In this document: piece after piece, positions 35,044 through 44,376 of the stretch | How the letters are laid out: each line of letters starts with the position of its first letter | Position numbering within the stretch: position 1 is the first letter of the stretch | Origin: DYFC01 sp041658585 | GTDB taxonomy: Bacteria > Nitrospirota > Thermodesulfovibrionia > Thermodesulfovibrionales > SM23-35 | Direction of reading: 5' to 3' | Assembly: GCA_041658585.1 (NCBI GenBank) | Contig: JBAZZX010000002.1 | Span: forward strand, 70,678 to 134,677 | DNA length: 64,000 bases | Made by a program: the position numbers and the translations under genes | Notes under the pieces: generated by a model | What the model was told of the DNA's origin: nothing | Databases searched by the model: none | Seen by the model: the letters and a program-made list of their open reading frames with translations, nothing else

Positions 35044-35208
35044 GTGCGATTTGTAAACGATCCAAGGCAAGCCCGTGAGGGCCGGTCCGCCGGCCTTCCG
35101 GTTATGGAGGAATCACCGACAGTATAGCGAAGCGGCAATTGAACTGTAAATTGGAACCGCCATATCTCAACCGCCATCCCTATCAATCATACATTCAGTG
35201 TCCGTATA

Positions 35209-35356
35209 TACTAAGGATTTCATAAGAAGAGCTATACACCCTCACCCTTGCCCTCTCCCCTCAAGGGAGAGGGGACTTAAGAATCGCCCCTCCCTTGAGG
35301 GGAGGGGATAAAGGGGAGGGTGTTTAAATGTGTCCTTACTTATGAACTCCTTAGTA
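35209..35356. repeat. 148-bp MITE-like element with 18-bp terminal inverted repeats
   Basis: The left end TACTAAGGATTTCATAAG and the reverse complement of the right end, TACTAAGGAGTTCATAAG, match at 17 of 18 positions. The interior consists of two G/C-rich palindromes (CCTCTCCCCTCAAGGGAGAGG and CCCTCCCTTGAGGGGAGGG types). The flanks permit a TA target duplication, as with IS630/mariner-like elements. It lies directly beside the end of the PagL-like gene. A decayed relative is at 361-530. The rest of 34978-35357 holds no gene. Confidence 0.7.
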
Positions 35357-35357
35357 A

Positions 35358-35948
35358 TTACATAAAAAACGATAAGCCTATGAGTATCTTGCTTGAGTTT
35401 AACGGTCCGTTGGGCTCAGCCGTATTTGCATTTGAAATATGGTGGAAGCGGTAGTTGAAGTCTATGCTGGTGTTCTTCTTAATGAAATAATGCGAACCTA
35501 AGCCCGCCTGATATGTTCCGTTAAGTCTTCTCCCGAGTTCGGGGACATGAAGGTCCGTATAAACGAGTCCGCCGCCCCCGAAGATATACGGAACTATTTT
35601 CCCTAATGCGGTGAAATTCCAGCAGGCGAGAAAGGTGATCCCCACCATCGGGGTCGTCTCCGGACTGACGACATAGTTAACCGGCATTTCGATGAGCAGT
35701 TCGTGGCGCCCGCGATACCAGGATTTACCGGCTTCTTCGGTTAAAAAGTAACCGTATCTCAATATAAAATCAACGGTTTGGATTTTTGTTTTGGTAGCGC
35801 CAAGCCCGGGGTGCGTGACGCCATAACCTCCGAATAAGCTCCACTGGCTTTTCGCATTCAGGACCCCTTCAATTTCTTTGTCCTGAGCAAAGGCGGAACT
35901 AAAGAAGACCATTAAAAACAGCAAAGCAAAAATAAATCTATTCCTCAT
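35358..35948 (-). CDS. PagL-like outer-membrane lipid A deacylase / acyloxyacyl hydrolase family
   Basis: A 196-residue protein with a signal peptide (about residues 1-21, cleavage after SAFA) and alternating hydrophobic strands of a small beta-barrel. Near the C-terminus, YRFHHISNANTAEPNGPLNS contains the His-x-Ser arrangement and a downstream Glu of the PagL catalytic triad. It ends in ...GLSFFM, a C-terminal aromatic typical of outer-membrane barrels. PagL removes the 3-O-acyl chain of lipid A. It may also be a related lipid hydrolase serving the lipid operon next door, which is inference. Confidence 0.75.
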   Translation of the reverse strand: MRNRFIFALLFLMVFFSSAFAQDKEIEGVLNAKSQWSLFGGYGVTHPGLGATKTKIQTVDFILRYGYFLTEEAGKSWYRGRHELLIEMPVNYVVSPETTPMVGITFLACWNFTALGKIVPYIFGGGGLVYTDLHVPELGRRLNGTYQAGLGSHYFIKKNTSIDFNYRFHHISNANTAEPNGPLNSSKILIGLSFFM

Positions 35949-36050
35949 ATCAATAGTATACCGGTAGGCGCCATTCGGACGGCGGCCATTGTTTTATCTT
36001 TCCGACCTTCAAGCCAGTTTGAACCGAAAGGATTAATAAGGAGTATTTGG

Positions 36051-36318
36051 TTCTTTCTCATTTTGTGCAGTTAATTACTTCCCCTCCCTTGAGGGGAGGG
36101 GATTGAGGGGAGGGTGTCCGATGAAGCCTCTCCCTTATTGCTTCAATAACTCCGCTGGTATTCGTCAACAACTCATTATCCCAAAAACGAATATAAGTTG
36201 ATCTTTTTCTGGCGCCTTTTGCAAGGTGCGTTAACCCTTTTGCCATTGATTTAATCACCCTCTCCCAACCCTCTCCCCTCAAGGGAGAGGGACTTTACCC
36301 ACTCAGTTTAAGAAGGAA
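36051..36318. mobile_element. Non-autonomous element carrying a DUF559 fragment, copy 1
   Basis: About 268 bp starting TTCTTTCTCA and ending TTAAGAAGGAA. Two G/C-rich palindromes (36075-36113 and 36256-36296) flank a segment that on the minus strand reads STYIRFWDNELLTNTSGVIE. That is the end of a DUF559 (Vsr-like endonuclease) domain. A nearly identical copy in the same orientation is at 51108-51375. A possible direct repeat AGTATTT flanks it (36042-36048, 36318-36324). The 74-codon frame spanning it (36058-36282) is not a functional gene by itself. Confidence 0.7.
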
Positions 36319-36324
36319 GTATTT

Positions 36325-37755
36325 TCATCGCTTAATTTTTCCGCTTGGCGTTTTGGGTATGCGGTCCGTGCATTCGAATTCTTTCGGAACTTTATATTTT
36401 GCCAGCCTCCGATAACAAAATCGCCTCAAATCCTCCAGATCAACCTCCCCTGCCGTTCCTTCCTTTAAAACAATTCTTGCCAAGGGCAACCAGCCGTATA
36501 CCGGATGCGCGGCGCCATAAACTACGGACTCTGCGACGACGGGATACTGATTGATTACCGCTTCCACTTCATCAGGGAATATCTTCATCCCTAAAAAATT
36601 AATAACGTTTTTCCTGCGCCCGACAATGGTCAGGCATCCGTCTTCATCAACCTTTCCAAAATCTCCGGTCTTGAACCAGCCGTCCTCCAGAATACTTTGA
36701 CGGTTTTGCCACGGCGAGAAATAGGCTTCGAGCAGCCCTTTACCCTTGATGTATATCTCGCCGACCCCCTCTTTATCCTTATCGGAGATAGCGACCTCAT
36801 AGTCGGGCAATGCTCTGCCTACGGCGCCCCGTTTACTCTTATCGGCGGAAAGATTGATAAAAGGCAACCCCACCTCGATAATTCCGTAAGCTTCAGTCAA
36901 TTCAAAACCGAACTTTGCAAAAAAGCCGTCAGCGATAGTATCGGTAAGTTTTATGGCGGTTGAAACAGCCAGGCGGACATTATTCAGGGATTCCGGAGAC
37001 AGCAGTTCCGAGTGCGTCAATACGCTGTAATGGAAAGGCGAGGCATAGATAAAAGTACCCTTTTGCTTCGTTATTCCTTCTATAAGGGATTCCGGGAAAT
37101 AACGACTGCAAAGGACTATGGTTGCCGCGCGGCGAAGGAAAAGAAGAATGGACACTACAAAATGAAAACTCATTGAAAGGACCCACAGGATTGTGTCCGC
37201 TGATGTTATTCTCAGGCCTTTATCCGCCGCCCCGGTCCTTTCAATAATTCCCTCATGAGATAAAACGACTCCTTTGCTTGCGCCCGTTGTGCCTGAACTG
37301 AAGCGGATGAACGCCGGATTGATTTCGTAATATTCTTTGCACGGCTTTTCTTTTACGTCTCTTTTTTGAATATAATACCCGGCCTTTTGAAACCCTTTTG
37401 ATTGAAGGCTGCGGGCGTCGTCAAGGCCGTATAATCCTTTCGCGAATATCAATATGTCCACGGCAATTCTGTCGAGAATAGTCTTGATTTCATCAGGACT
37501 CTGTTCCTGCGAAACAGGGACAACTACTGCGGATAAAGATAAAACAGCCAGACTTATAGTTATATAGTCAATGCCGTCCTCAAGGAGAATTCCGACCCGG
37601 TGGAACGGTCTTACGCCGTTTTCATGGAGAGCGGCGGCAATGCCGTCCGCAGAGGAAATCAGTTGCCCGTAAGAAAGCTCGCAGTCTCCGTCAACAACTG
37701 CGGTCTTGCCGGCAAACCCCTCGGTTTCCTGTTTAATTATCCGATAAACATTCAT
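36325..37755 (-). CDS. AMP-dependent acyl/aryl ligase (ANL superfamily)
   Basis: A 476-residue adenylate-forming enzyme. It has the phosphate-binding loop RFSSGTTGASKGVVLSHE at about residues 150-167, an A5-like EAYGIIEVG, the A8 hinge GRRKNVINFLGMKIFPDEVE, and the C-terminal catalytic Lys in PKTPSGKIKR. It would activate a carboxylic acid for loading onto ACP or CoA. It is the last gene of the long lipid operon, 11 nt behind the B12 radical SAM gene. It is shorter than typical fatty-acid ligases, and more like starter-unit ligases of aryl-polyene clusters. Confidence 0.85.
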   Translation of the reverse strand: MNVYRIIKQETEGFAGKTAVVDGDCELSYGQLISSADGIAAALHENGVRPFHRVGILLEDGIDYITISLAVLSLSAVVVPVSQEQSPDEIKTILDRIAVDILIFAKGLYGLDDARSLQSKGFQKAGYYIQKRDVKEKPCKEYYEINPAFIRFSSGTTGASKGVVLSHEGIIERTGAADKGLRITSADTILWVLSMSFHFVVSILLFLRRAATIVLCSRYFPESLIEGITKQKGTFIYASPFHYSVLTHSELLSPESLNNVRLAVSTAIKLTDTIADGFFAKFGFELTEAYGIIEVGLPFINLSADKSKRGAVGRALPDYEVAISDKDKEGVGEIYIKGKGLLEAYFSPWQNRQSILEDGWFKTGDFGKVDEDGCLTIVGRRKNVINFLGMKIFPDEVEAVINQYPVVAESVVYGAAHPVYGWLPLARIVLKEGTAGEVDLEDLRRFCYRRLAKYKVPKEFECTDRIPKTPSGKIKR

Positions 37756-37766
37756 ATTATGCTTCC

Positions 37767-39254
37767 TTATCTGTAATCCTTGTAAATATTGCGCAAAGCG
37801 AAAATATATTTTGTGCCGTAATGGATTGCTCTGAGGATTTCCTTAAAAGGAACCCGTACCTTATTCACCCGCAAGGGATTTGCGCTCCATGCAATTCTGT
37901 AGAGACGCGAGAAATGAGCATAAAACCTGTTCATACCGAGCCTGGTCGGCAACAGAGTATGCATACAATCATAAAACAGATATGGGTCTTTACAAATAAA
38001 TGCTTCTCTATATTGGTGCCATAATTCAGTCCCCGGCGAAGGAGAAAACACGGTAAAAGACACCTCGGCAGGGCTTATACTTCTGACCACTTTATGTAAT
38101 TTCTTAAAATCCTCATCGGTAAAATCCGGGTTAACCATAAGGCTTGCATGGAGGGTTATCCCGATTTCCCGGAGGAGAGCTATTGCCTTCATGTTGGTCT
38201 CTTTTGAAGTATGCTTATTGTATCCTTTCAGTTGTGAGTCGTCCATCGCCTCGATGCCGACATACAATATAGCAAGCCCGGCCTTTTTCCAGAGACGGAA
38301 CAGGTCGGGATGCTTTGTGATCGTATCGGCCCTGGCCCAGCTCACATATTTCTTTTTTATTCCTCTCTGTATGAGCAAGTTTGCGACTTCGGTCATCCTT
38401 TTCTCATTCAAAAAGGTTTCGTCATCGACAAAATAAATATGATCCTCCCGAATATTTTCAATTTCATTTACGACGTCTTCGGGCTCACGCTCAAAATATT
38501 TTCTTCTCATTATAAAGTGCACTACACAAAACGAACAGTTGAACTTGCATCCGTAAGATGTTCGCACGCTCGCAATGTTCGGAAACATGGTGTCAAGTTT
38601 GTTTTCAGGAGCCGACGTCCAGACGGAGAAATAACGCGACCTCCGGACTATATCCCTGCGGGGGAGTGGTATATCTTTTATATCGGGAAATTCGGGCGGC
38701 AACTCCCCGGCCTTCCCGGCAAAATCAGGGTCCATTGGAGAAAGCGAAACCTGTCCGAAAGAAAGAGGCAGTCCCGCTTTGAACCTTCTTATTATCTCCT
38801 TAAAGGCAGTGCCACCTTCACCGCGGACGATAATGTCAATATCATCCAAGGCATAGTCCGCGGGGGCGATAGTTGCATGAATTCCGCCAACGACGACGAG
38901 GACGGAAGGGTCAAGTGTTTTAACGGTATGCGCTAATTCCTTGATCTGCGACGCGTTAGTGCTATATCCTGTAAATCCGACGATATGGGGCTTCATTCCC
39001 CGAAATTGTTCATGAAAAACTTTCGCGGGCTGTTCTTCTATGGACAAATCGCAGATGGCTACAACATCTTCATCCGGGACCGCTCCGGCGACGATCTCCA
39101 ATTCCAGCGGTTCAAGATTCAAAAAATATTTCAGCCTTTTGGCCGAAAGAAGATAAGGCTGCGGCTTGACAAGGAGTACCCTCAGAGGCCCGTCGCTTTT
39201 TGCATAATCAGATTTTATTATTACTCTCGTATTGCCGTTCTTTGAAGCGGACAT
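37767..39254 (-). CDS. B12-binding radical SAM protein
   Basis: A 495-residue enzyme. The N-terminal cobalamin-binding Rossmann domain (about 25-170) has VVVGGIHATIAP and ends in IIVRGEGGTAFKEI. The radical SAM core binds its cluster through Cys236, Cys240 and Cys243 (YGCKFNCSFC), and GIEAMDD lies later in the barrel. This class (BchE/HpnR/P-methyltransferase-like) performs methylations, cyclisations or other C-H chemistry. The start is supported by GGAGG 5 nt upstream, inside the end of the FAD-oxidoreductase gene. The substrate is presumably a lipid intermediate of this operon (inference). Confidence 0.88.
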   Translation of the reverse strand: MSASKNGNTRVIIKSDYAKSDGPLRVLLVKPQPYLLSAKRLKYFLNLEPLELEIVAGAVPDEDVVAICDLSIEEQPAKVFHEQFRGMKPHIVGFTGYSTNASQIKELAHTVKTLDPSVLVVVGGIHATIAPADYALDDIDIIVRGEGGTAFKEIIRRFKAGLPLSFGQVSLSPMDPDFAGKAGELPPEFPDIKDIPLPRRDIVRRSRYFSVWTSAPENKLDTMFPNIASVRTSYGCKFNCSFCVVHFIMRRKYFEREPEDVVNEIENIREDHIYFVDDETFLNEKRMTEVANLLIQRGIKKKYVSWARADTITKHPDLFRLWKKAGLAILYVGIEAMDDSQLKGYNKHTSKETNMKAIALLREIGITLHASLMVNPDFTDEDFKKLHKVVRSISPAEVSFTVFSPSPGTELWHQYREAFICKDPYLFYDCMHTLLPTRLGMNRFYAHFSRLYRIAWSANPLRVNKVRVPFKEILRAIHYGTKYIFALRNIYKDYR

Positions 39255-40492
39255 TCTGCCTCCATGTTTTTATCATTTCCCGATATTGAACGATTGCCTT
39301 CTTTGACCATTGAAGCCGCTCCCATGCCGGCCTGCTCGCCTAATGCAATACAGGCCCCCATTACCCTTGTCGAGCCGAGCGCCCCGGATGAAACGGAGAT
39401 ACAGCGGCCCGCGCAGAAGAGATTGGCAATATCTTTGACCTTCAGGCAGCGAAACGGGATTTCATAGTAATCGCCATGCTTAATATACTTATATATTGTT
39501 CCCTTATTTTTATCCCAGATTTCTATTGGCCATGAATTCTTCACAACACCGTCATGAAATTTCCTGGCGTTAAGAACATCTTCTTCCGTAAGGGTATACT
39601 CTCCGGATACCCTCCTGCCTTCTCTGTCCATAACATGGCTGGAAGAGCCGGCGATATAGGAGTCCCTGAATGAAGGCAGTATATTTTTCAGATAATCGTG
39701 CACCGCTACGGCATCCTTTCTTGCGCTCCGTTCACGTTCGGTCCCGTCAATGCCATCAATACTCATTTTACAATATCCTTCATCAGGCGCATCGCCGGGA
39801 GTAAAGGTAGTAAACCGCAAACAGGGGGACAATATTTTTTCCCTTACGGCAGCGGCCAAATAATAAGGCACTTTGATTGAAAGGGTGTCGTCCGCGTCTT
39901 TCAAACCTTTCAAGAGAATAGTATACCCGGCCAGTTGAAGTTTTTCGGAAGAGGATAATTCAAAGGAAGCTCCGGCCATTGCCGAAATGTCGCCGTTCCC
40001 GGAGCAATCAATAACCGCTTTTGGAAAAATATCGCGTCCGGACCCTAAATGGTCGACTATTACTTTAATTATCATCCCGTCTTTCTTTTCGACTGAAATT
40101 GCCTTTGTATTGTAATGAACGGACAGTTTCGGTTCCTTCCCGCATAAGGAAGTAAAAACGGACCGGAGATCCTCTCTGGAATAGGGCAGAACATAGACCT
40201 GTCCTATTTTTCTTATCGTCCTATGAGGAGATATATCGCATAACAGAGCGACTATTTCACGAACAATCCCATGGTTCAGCGTTTCGGCCGGCAAGGTATC
40301 GCCGTTCAGGTATAAACCGCAGATAAAATGTAACAACCCGAAATAACCTGCTCCGCCCAAAACATTTTCTTTTTCTATCAATACGGTATCCGCCCCTCCG
40401 CGCGCCGCCGCTAAAGCAGCGGCTGTTCCGGAAACGCCTCCGCCTGCAACAAGAATATCACAGATAATCTTCTCTTTACTTGCCGCCTTCAT
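39221..40492 (-). CDS. FAD-dependent oxidoreductase
   Basis: A 423-residue flavoprotein with an N-terminal dinucleotide-binding site VAGGGVSGTAAALAAARGG (about 15-33) and the C-terminal FAD motif NLFCAGRCISVSSGALGSTR. The middle has IDCSGNGDISAMAG. This combination is that of the FAD_oxidored family related to succinate-dehydrogenase/HcpB-type flavoproteins, and differs from phytoene desaturases. It is translationally coupled upstream (4-nt overlap) and overlaps the radical SAM gene by 34 nt. In this operon it could introduce or remove double bonds, which is inference. Confidence 0.8.
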   Translation of the reverse strand: MKAASKEKIICDILVAGGGVSGTAAALAAARGGADTVLIEKENVLGGAGYFGLLHFICGLYLNGDTLPAETLNHGIVREIVALLCDISPHRTIRKIGQVYVLPYSREDLRSVFTSLCGKEPKLSVHYNTKAISVEKKDGMIIKVIVDHLGSGRDIFPKAVIDCSGNGDISAMAGASFELSSSEKLQLAGYTILLKGLKDADDTLSIKVPYYLAAAVREKILSPCLRFTTFTPGDAPDEGYCKMSIDGIDGTERERSARKDAVAVHDYLKNILPSFRDSYIAGSSSHVMDREGRRVSGEYTLTEEDVLNARKFHDGVVKNSWPIEIWDKNKGTIYKYIKHGDYYEIPFRCLKVKDIANLFCAGRCISVSSGALGSTRVMGACIALGEQAGMGAASMVKEGNRSISGNDKNMEAECPLQRTAIRE

Positions 40493-41820
40493 AATCCGCT
40501 TCTCAAACTATTTTCCAACGCAAGAATCTCATCATCAGATACCAATCCGTCTAACCATGAGATGACCGCGTTCAGTTGACCGTTGAAAGAGTTGAAAAAA
40601 ATTCCTATTCCCGGAGGCGTCGGCACGCAGGGCATATGAAATATATTGTTTATTTTTGCTCCCATAAACTCGGGATACTGATAAGAACATTTGCCTATAT
40701 GAGAGAAATAAAACGACGCGAATTTTCCGCCAAACGGCAAAAGGAAAATTTTCCTTAATAAAAACAGGGGCGCAATACGAAGCAGCAGGGAAGCCTTTAA
40801 AAGATTTTTTGGAAGGGATGATTGCACCTGCTCATACATCTGACTTTTAATTTCATTTATCAATGCTTGTTTGTCATTCAGCATATCGACATGAATCTGA
40901 AACAGAAACATGGAAGCATAATTGAAAAATAATTCCTGTTTGATATCCTGAGAAGACCGCATATCCACCGAAACCGGAATGATATAACTGTCGGCAGACA
41001 AACCCCTGCTTTCAAAAAGTCCATGCATCGCCCGTATCGCAACAGACAATAAATAAGGCATCACCATTAAATATCCCGCCTCTTCATAGGCGTTTTCATA
41101 AATTTCACAGGTTTTCTGACGGTCAAAGCCGATCAGACTGAACTTGAAGCCTTTCTTTGCTTCACAATGTTGTGTTACAGGCAGAGCTCTCAGGGAGGTT
41201 TTGGAGAGAGCGATTATTTTACGATTAACATTTTTACCGGCATAAAATTTATCCGCCCATTGGGACAACTCTGCAGAGGCGGTCAATCGGACATCCCCGA
41301 TATGGGAATTGCAATCCCCGGTTAGATACTGCTGAAACAGGTGCGCAAACGATTCGGCGCCCCTGGCGTCAAACAGACGATGATCGAATGTCATGGCAAA
41401 ATAGCTTTCTCCGCTGTTCGTATTCAGGAGATGAAACGCCGAATGCTCATTTTCATTTTTAAATGGCGTATTGACCCATTCTTCCATCAAAGACCATGCA
41501 TTCCCATGTAGCGGGGAGTTTTCCAAACGCCGGCTATTGAAATTCAGGCTATTCCCCTTGTCCTTTTTGGGGACTTGCCAGTAGGGCGCCAGATTATAAT
41601 CGCGGGCCACTCTGCCATCTAACACGGGAAACTCTTTTATAAAGCGGCACAGGCAACTTTGAACGGTTTCCGGGTCAACCGTAGAATCCAGCTTAAAAAC
41701 AAGCTGGAAAATATTCCCGGCACAGGTCGTTCTTTTTAAAATATAATCGACAACTCCCATCACCCAGTCAAAACCCGAAAGATAACGTTTTTTTGAGGAC
41801 GATGGTATAGCAAACCTCAT
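40489..41820 (-). CDS. Condensation-domain-like acyltransferase
   Basis: A 443-residue protein resembling stand-alone condensation / alcohol-acetyltransferase (WS/DGAT or PapA-like) enzymes. The active-site region is TFDHRLFDARGAESF (HxxxDxxG, near residue 130), a variant of the HHxxxDG motif. The downstream region with IPVSVDMR and HIGKC fits the second subdomain. It would join an acyl group from an ACP to an alcohol or amine. It overlaps the next gene by 4 nt and begins 2 nt after the ACP gene, so that ACP is its likely donor. Confidence 0.65.
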   Translation of the reverse strand: MRFAIPSSSKKRYLSGFDWVMGVVDYILKRTTCAGNIFQLVFKLDSTVDPETVQSCLCRFIKEFPVLDGRVARDYNLAPYWQVPKKDKGNSLNFNSRRLENSPLHGNAWSLMEEWVNTPFKNENEHSAFHLLNTNSGESYFAMTFDHRLFDARGAESFAHLFQQYLTGDCNSHIGDVRLTASAELSQWADKFYAGKNVNRKIIALSKTSLRALPVTQHCEAKKGFKFSLIGFDRQKTCEIYENAYEEAGYLMVMPYLLSVAIRAMHGLFESRGLSADSYIIPVSVDMRSSQDIKQELFFNYASMFLFQIHVDMLNDKQALINEIKSQMYEQVQSSLPKNLLKASLLLRIAPLFLLRKIFLLPFGGKFASFYFSHIGKCSYQYPEFMGAKINNIFHMPCVPTPPGIGIFFNSFNGQLNAVISWLDGLVSDDEILALENSLRSGL

Positions 41821-41822
41821 AA

Positions 41823-42065
41823 TTAGAGTTTTTTACCGATAAAAGAGGCCAGGGAATTAATCGTCTCAAAATCTTTCTTTGTCAAATCCGTTTCGATCAG
41901 CCGTAGTTTAAACGTCTTCTCTATGAAAACCAGTATCTCAACAAAACCGAGGGAATCAATGCCTAATTCATGAAAAGGCACATCCGCTTTAATTGAGGAT
42001 TCGGCCTTGGACGTTATAGCGGCGATGCCCTTTATTAACTTATTCTCGATATCTTTTACGGTCAT
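41823..42065 (-). CDS. Acyl carrier protein
   Basis: An 80-residue four-helix ACP. The phosphopantetheine attachment serine is in FHELGIDSLGFVEIL (about Ser37), preceded by a helix and followed by the acidic recognition helix. This is one of three ACPs in the operon and differs clearly from the other two. It sits between the chain-length-factor-like gene and the condensation-like acyltransferase. It probably carries the chain for that acyltransferase. Confidence 0.9.
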   Translation of the reverse strand: MTVKDIENKLIKGIAAITSKAESSIKADVPFHELGIDSLGFVEILVFIEKTFKLRLIETDLTKKDFETINSLASFIGKKL

Positions 42066-42098
42066 ATATGAATAAACCTGAACATTTTATATTGTTTT

Positions 42099-43178
42099 TC
42101 AAGAAGCCGGCTCTTTATATTTTTTAAGATAGATAGCCGCTTTTTCGCCATGACAATTATATCGAATGCACCGTATTAATTCAACATTTGAATGCCCGGT
42201 ATCATTGAGAAGATGAATGCCGCGCGGGTTTTCAGCGACAGGATTAGCATAGCACGTTTGATTCTTCAGAGTCAGCGCTCCGGCCGCACAATTAAAGGCG
42301 CTTCCGATCATCATGCTGCCGAATAAGGGTGAATAAGCCGCCGCCGGAATATCGGGAGAGAGTGAAGGGATATACACGGACTCGTCGGGAAGCAAACCGT
42401 CGGTATCAATGATATTTAAATCCGCAGGCATATGCCCGTCAGGGTCTTTTCCAAAGCGGATATTCTCAACCGCACAGAAAACATTTCGCGAATCCCTTTT
42501 ACTTACGAGAAAAAAAGCCGCGCCTTCTCCGGGGACCTGAAAGGTCGGCTCAAAATGAAAAGGTTTTATTCTGCCGTCATGCGCCTGTATCAGCTTGCAA
42601 TTGTAAACATATTCGAGTACGGCGCCGCATTGATCAACCGCGCCTGCGAGGACATAATCACAGCGTTCTTCGTTTATCCATGCCTGAGCTAACTGCAAGG
42701 CATATTGGAAAGAAAAATAAAACTGTGTTACCGTCAGGGTCGGGCCATGAATGTCTAAAGCGGAAGATATATATGAACAAGCGGCGTTATGGACCGAATT
42801 GGAAAAAACGGTCGGAGAAACATTGGCCTCGCCAAAGTCAAGGATGTCATCAAGAAATTTGAAGGTTGTTGCATGTGCTCCAAAAGCCGACGCCACAATA
42901 ATTCCGATCCGTTCCTTATTGATGTTTTTTATACCGCTGCTTTCTATCGCGTCTGCTGCAGCCAGGACTGCCATCCTGCTCAACTTATCCGAACGCCGCA
43001 TCTTTTTCAGAATTGCCCTGTCGGTTAACGTTTCCGGATCAACCCGGTAAACGGAATATTTTTTGTCCGTGGGGCCGGATACTTCCGATGGTTTCCTCCA
43101 TCCGCTTTTCAATGAGTCTTCAAAACAATCAATACCCCTGCCCCCGGTGAAGATAATGCCCATCCCAAGAATATTCAT
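42099..43178 (-). CDS. Ketosynthase-like chain-length-factor protein lacking the catalytic Cys
   Basis: A 359-residue thiolase-fold protein similar to FabF. At the position of the active-site cysteine the sequence is GPTLTVTQFYFSFQYALQLA, with no Cys, and the conserved His motifs of ketosynthases are not recognisable. Loss of Cys with a nearby Gln is typical of chain-length factors that pair with a competent ketosynthase. The partner is obvious: the FabF-like gene at 43175 overlaps it by 4 nt. The pair would form a KS-CLF heterodimer, as in type II polyketide and aryl-polyene systems. Confidence 0.75.
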   Translation of the reverse strand: MNILGMGIIFTGGRGIDCFEDSLKSGWRKPSEVSGPTDKKYSVYRVDPETLTDRAILKKMRRSDKLSRMAVLAAADAIESSGIKNINKERIGIIVASAFGAHATTFKFLDDILDFGEANVSPTVFSNSVHNAACSYISSALDIHGPTLTVTQFYFSFQYALQLAQAWINEERCDYVLAGAVDQCGAVLEYVYNCKLIQAHDGRIKPFHFEPTFQVPGEGAAFFLVSKRDSRNVFCAVENIRFGKDPDGHMPADLNIIDTDGLLPDESVYIPSLSPDIPAAAYSPLFGSMMIGSAFNCAAGALTLKNQTCYANPVAENPRGIHLLNDTGHSNVELIRCIRYNCHGEKAAIYLKKYKEPAS

Positions 43179-44350
43179 ATTTTTTCATCCCGTCTAAAAA
43201 CAAGGGCTGCATTATTGCCGCCGAAGGCCAGCGAAGTGGAAACTGCATAACAACCGTTAACAGCCGTTTTCTCTTTTACAGGGGCTATTGAAATGGCTTC
43301 ATCCATATTTTTAAAGCCGGCGCTTGCAGGTATCCATCCCTTCCGAAGGCATAGAGCGGTGAACACGGCTTCCATCCCGCCTGCCGCGCCCAGGGCATGT
43401 CCGGTAAACCCTTTTGTAGACAGCATTTTAAGGTCGGCCCCGAACATGTATTTCAAAACCTTGCCTTCAACTATATCGTTTTCAATCGTCGCCGTTCCGT
43501 GGGCATTTACAAAACTCACCTGTTGGGGCGCTACGCCTGAATCAGTCAGGGCCTTATGGATTGACGCTTTTAACCCGGTCCCGTCCGGACTGGGAGATGT
43601 AAGATGATATGCATCACAGCCGGAACCATAACCGCCAAGATACAAATCGGAAGTCTTTCCCCTTTGTCGGGCGGAATTCGCCGTCTCCATAACTAATACC
43701 CCTGCTCCTTCACCCAAATTGAGCCCTTTGCGGTCTCTGTCAAAAGGCGCGCACAAATCAGGACTTACAATGCCGAGAGAGCCGAACCCGCAGTAAGGGA
43801 TGCGGCTCAGTTCATCCGCGCCGCCTGCAACAGCTATATCGCACAGACCGTTCTTCAGCCAGGACAGCGCTGCTCCGATTGCATCGGTCCCTGAAGAACA
43901 TGCATTCACTACGGTAAGCGAAGGCCCCTGTGCTCCGATTTTACGGGATATGCATTGGGCAAGGTTTCCCTTTAAATAACGGTCGACGGCAGTCATCGGA
44001 GCGGATCCGTCGCGGCGATAGGATTTGTAGAACTCCAGGTCATTCAACTGGCTTGCGACCGTCGTACCCATGCATACGCCTACACGATATTTTGTCAGTC
44101 CGGCTTCAAGGTCTGCTTCTCCGAGCGCTTCGTAAACGGCGCAAAGCGCAAGACTTAACGTTCTTTGTCCTTTCAGGGTAAATTCTTCGGGGATTTCCCG
44201 GACTTCAAAGACCGGATAGTTAAGGGCCGTCTCAAAGAGAGATACCCTTCCGGCATTTCTCTTTTCATATGCAAAGGAATTGAGCGTTTCGTCAAGATCG
44301 CGGCCTGCCGCGGAGATTACACCCAACCCTGTTATTAAAACATTTTTCAC
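43175..44350 (-). CDS. Beta-ketoacyl-ACP synthase (FabF-like, competent)
   Basis: A 391-residue condensing enzyme. The nucleophile is in VVNACSSGTDAIG (about Cys150), the first His is in VNAHGTATIENDI, and the second is in GFTGHALGAAGGMEA. It ends with FGGNNAALVF, as expected. It elongates the ACP-bound chain by decarboxylative condensation. It forms a translationally coupled pair with the Cys-less partner at 42099, suggesting a heterodimer dedicated to this operon. The housekeeping FabF should be elsewhere. Confidence 0.9.
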   Translation of the reverse strand: MKNVLITGLGVISAAGRDLDETLNSFAYEKRNAGRVSLFETALNYPVFEVREIPEEFTLKGQRTLSLALCAVYEALGEADLEAGLTKYRVGVCMGTTVASQLNDLEFYKSYRRDGSAPMTAVDRYLKGNLAQCISRKIGAQGPSLTVVNACSSGTDAIGAALSWLKNGLCDIAVAGGADELSRIPYCGFGSLGIVSPDLCAPFDRDRKGLNLGEGAGVLVMETANSARQRGKTSDLYLGGYGSGCDAYHLTSPSPDGTGLKASIHKALTDSGVAPQQVSFVNAHGTATIENDIVEGKVLKYMFGADLKMLSTKGFTGHALGAAGGMEAVFTALCLRKGWIPASAGFKNMDEAISIAPVKEKTAVNGCYAVSTSLAFGGNNAALVFRRDEKI

Positions 44351-44376
44351 TCTGAGGACCTATAGAATCTAACCAT

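Noticed and set aside
36058..36282. 74-residue protein gene (and its twin at 51114-51338)
   Set aside because: It is a translated mobile element made of two palindromes and a DUF559 scrap, not an independent gene.
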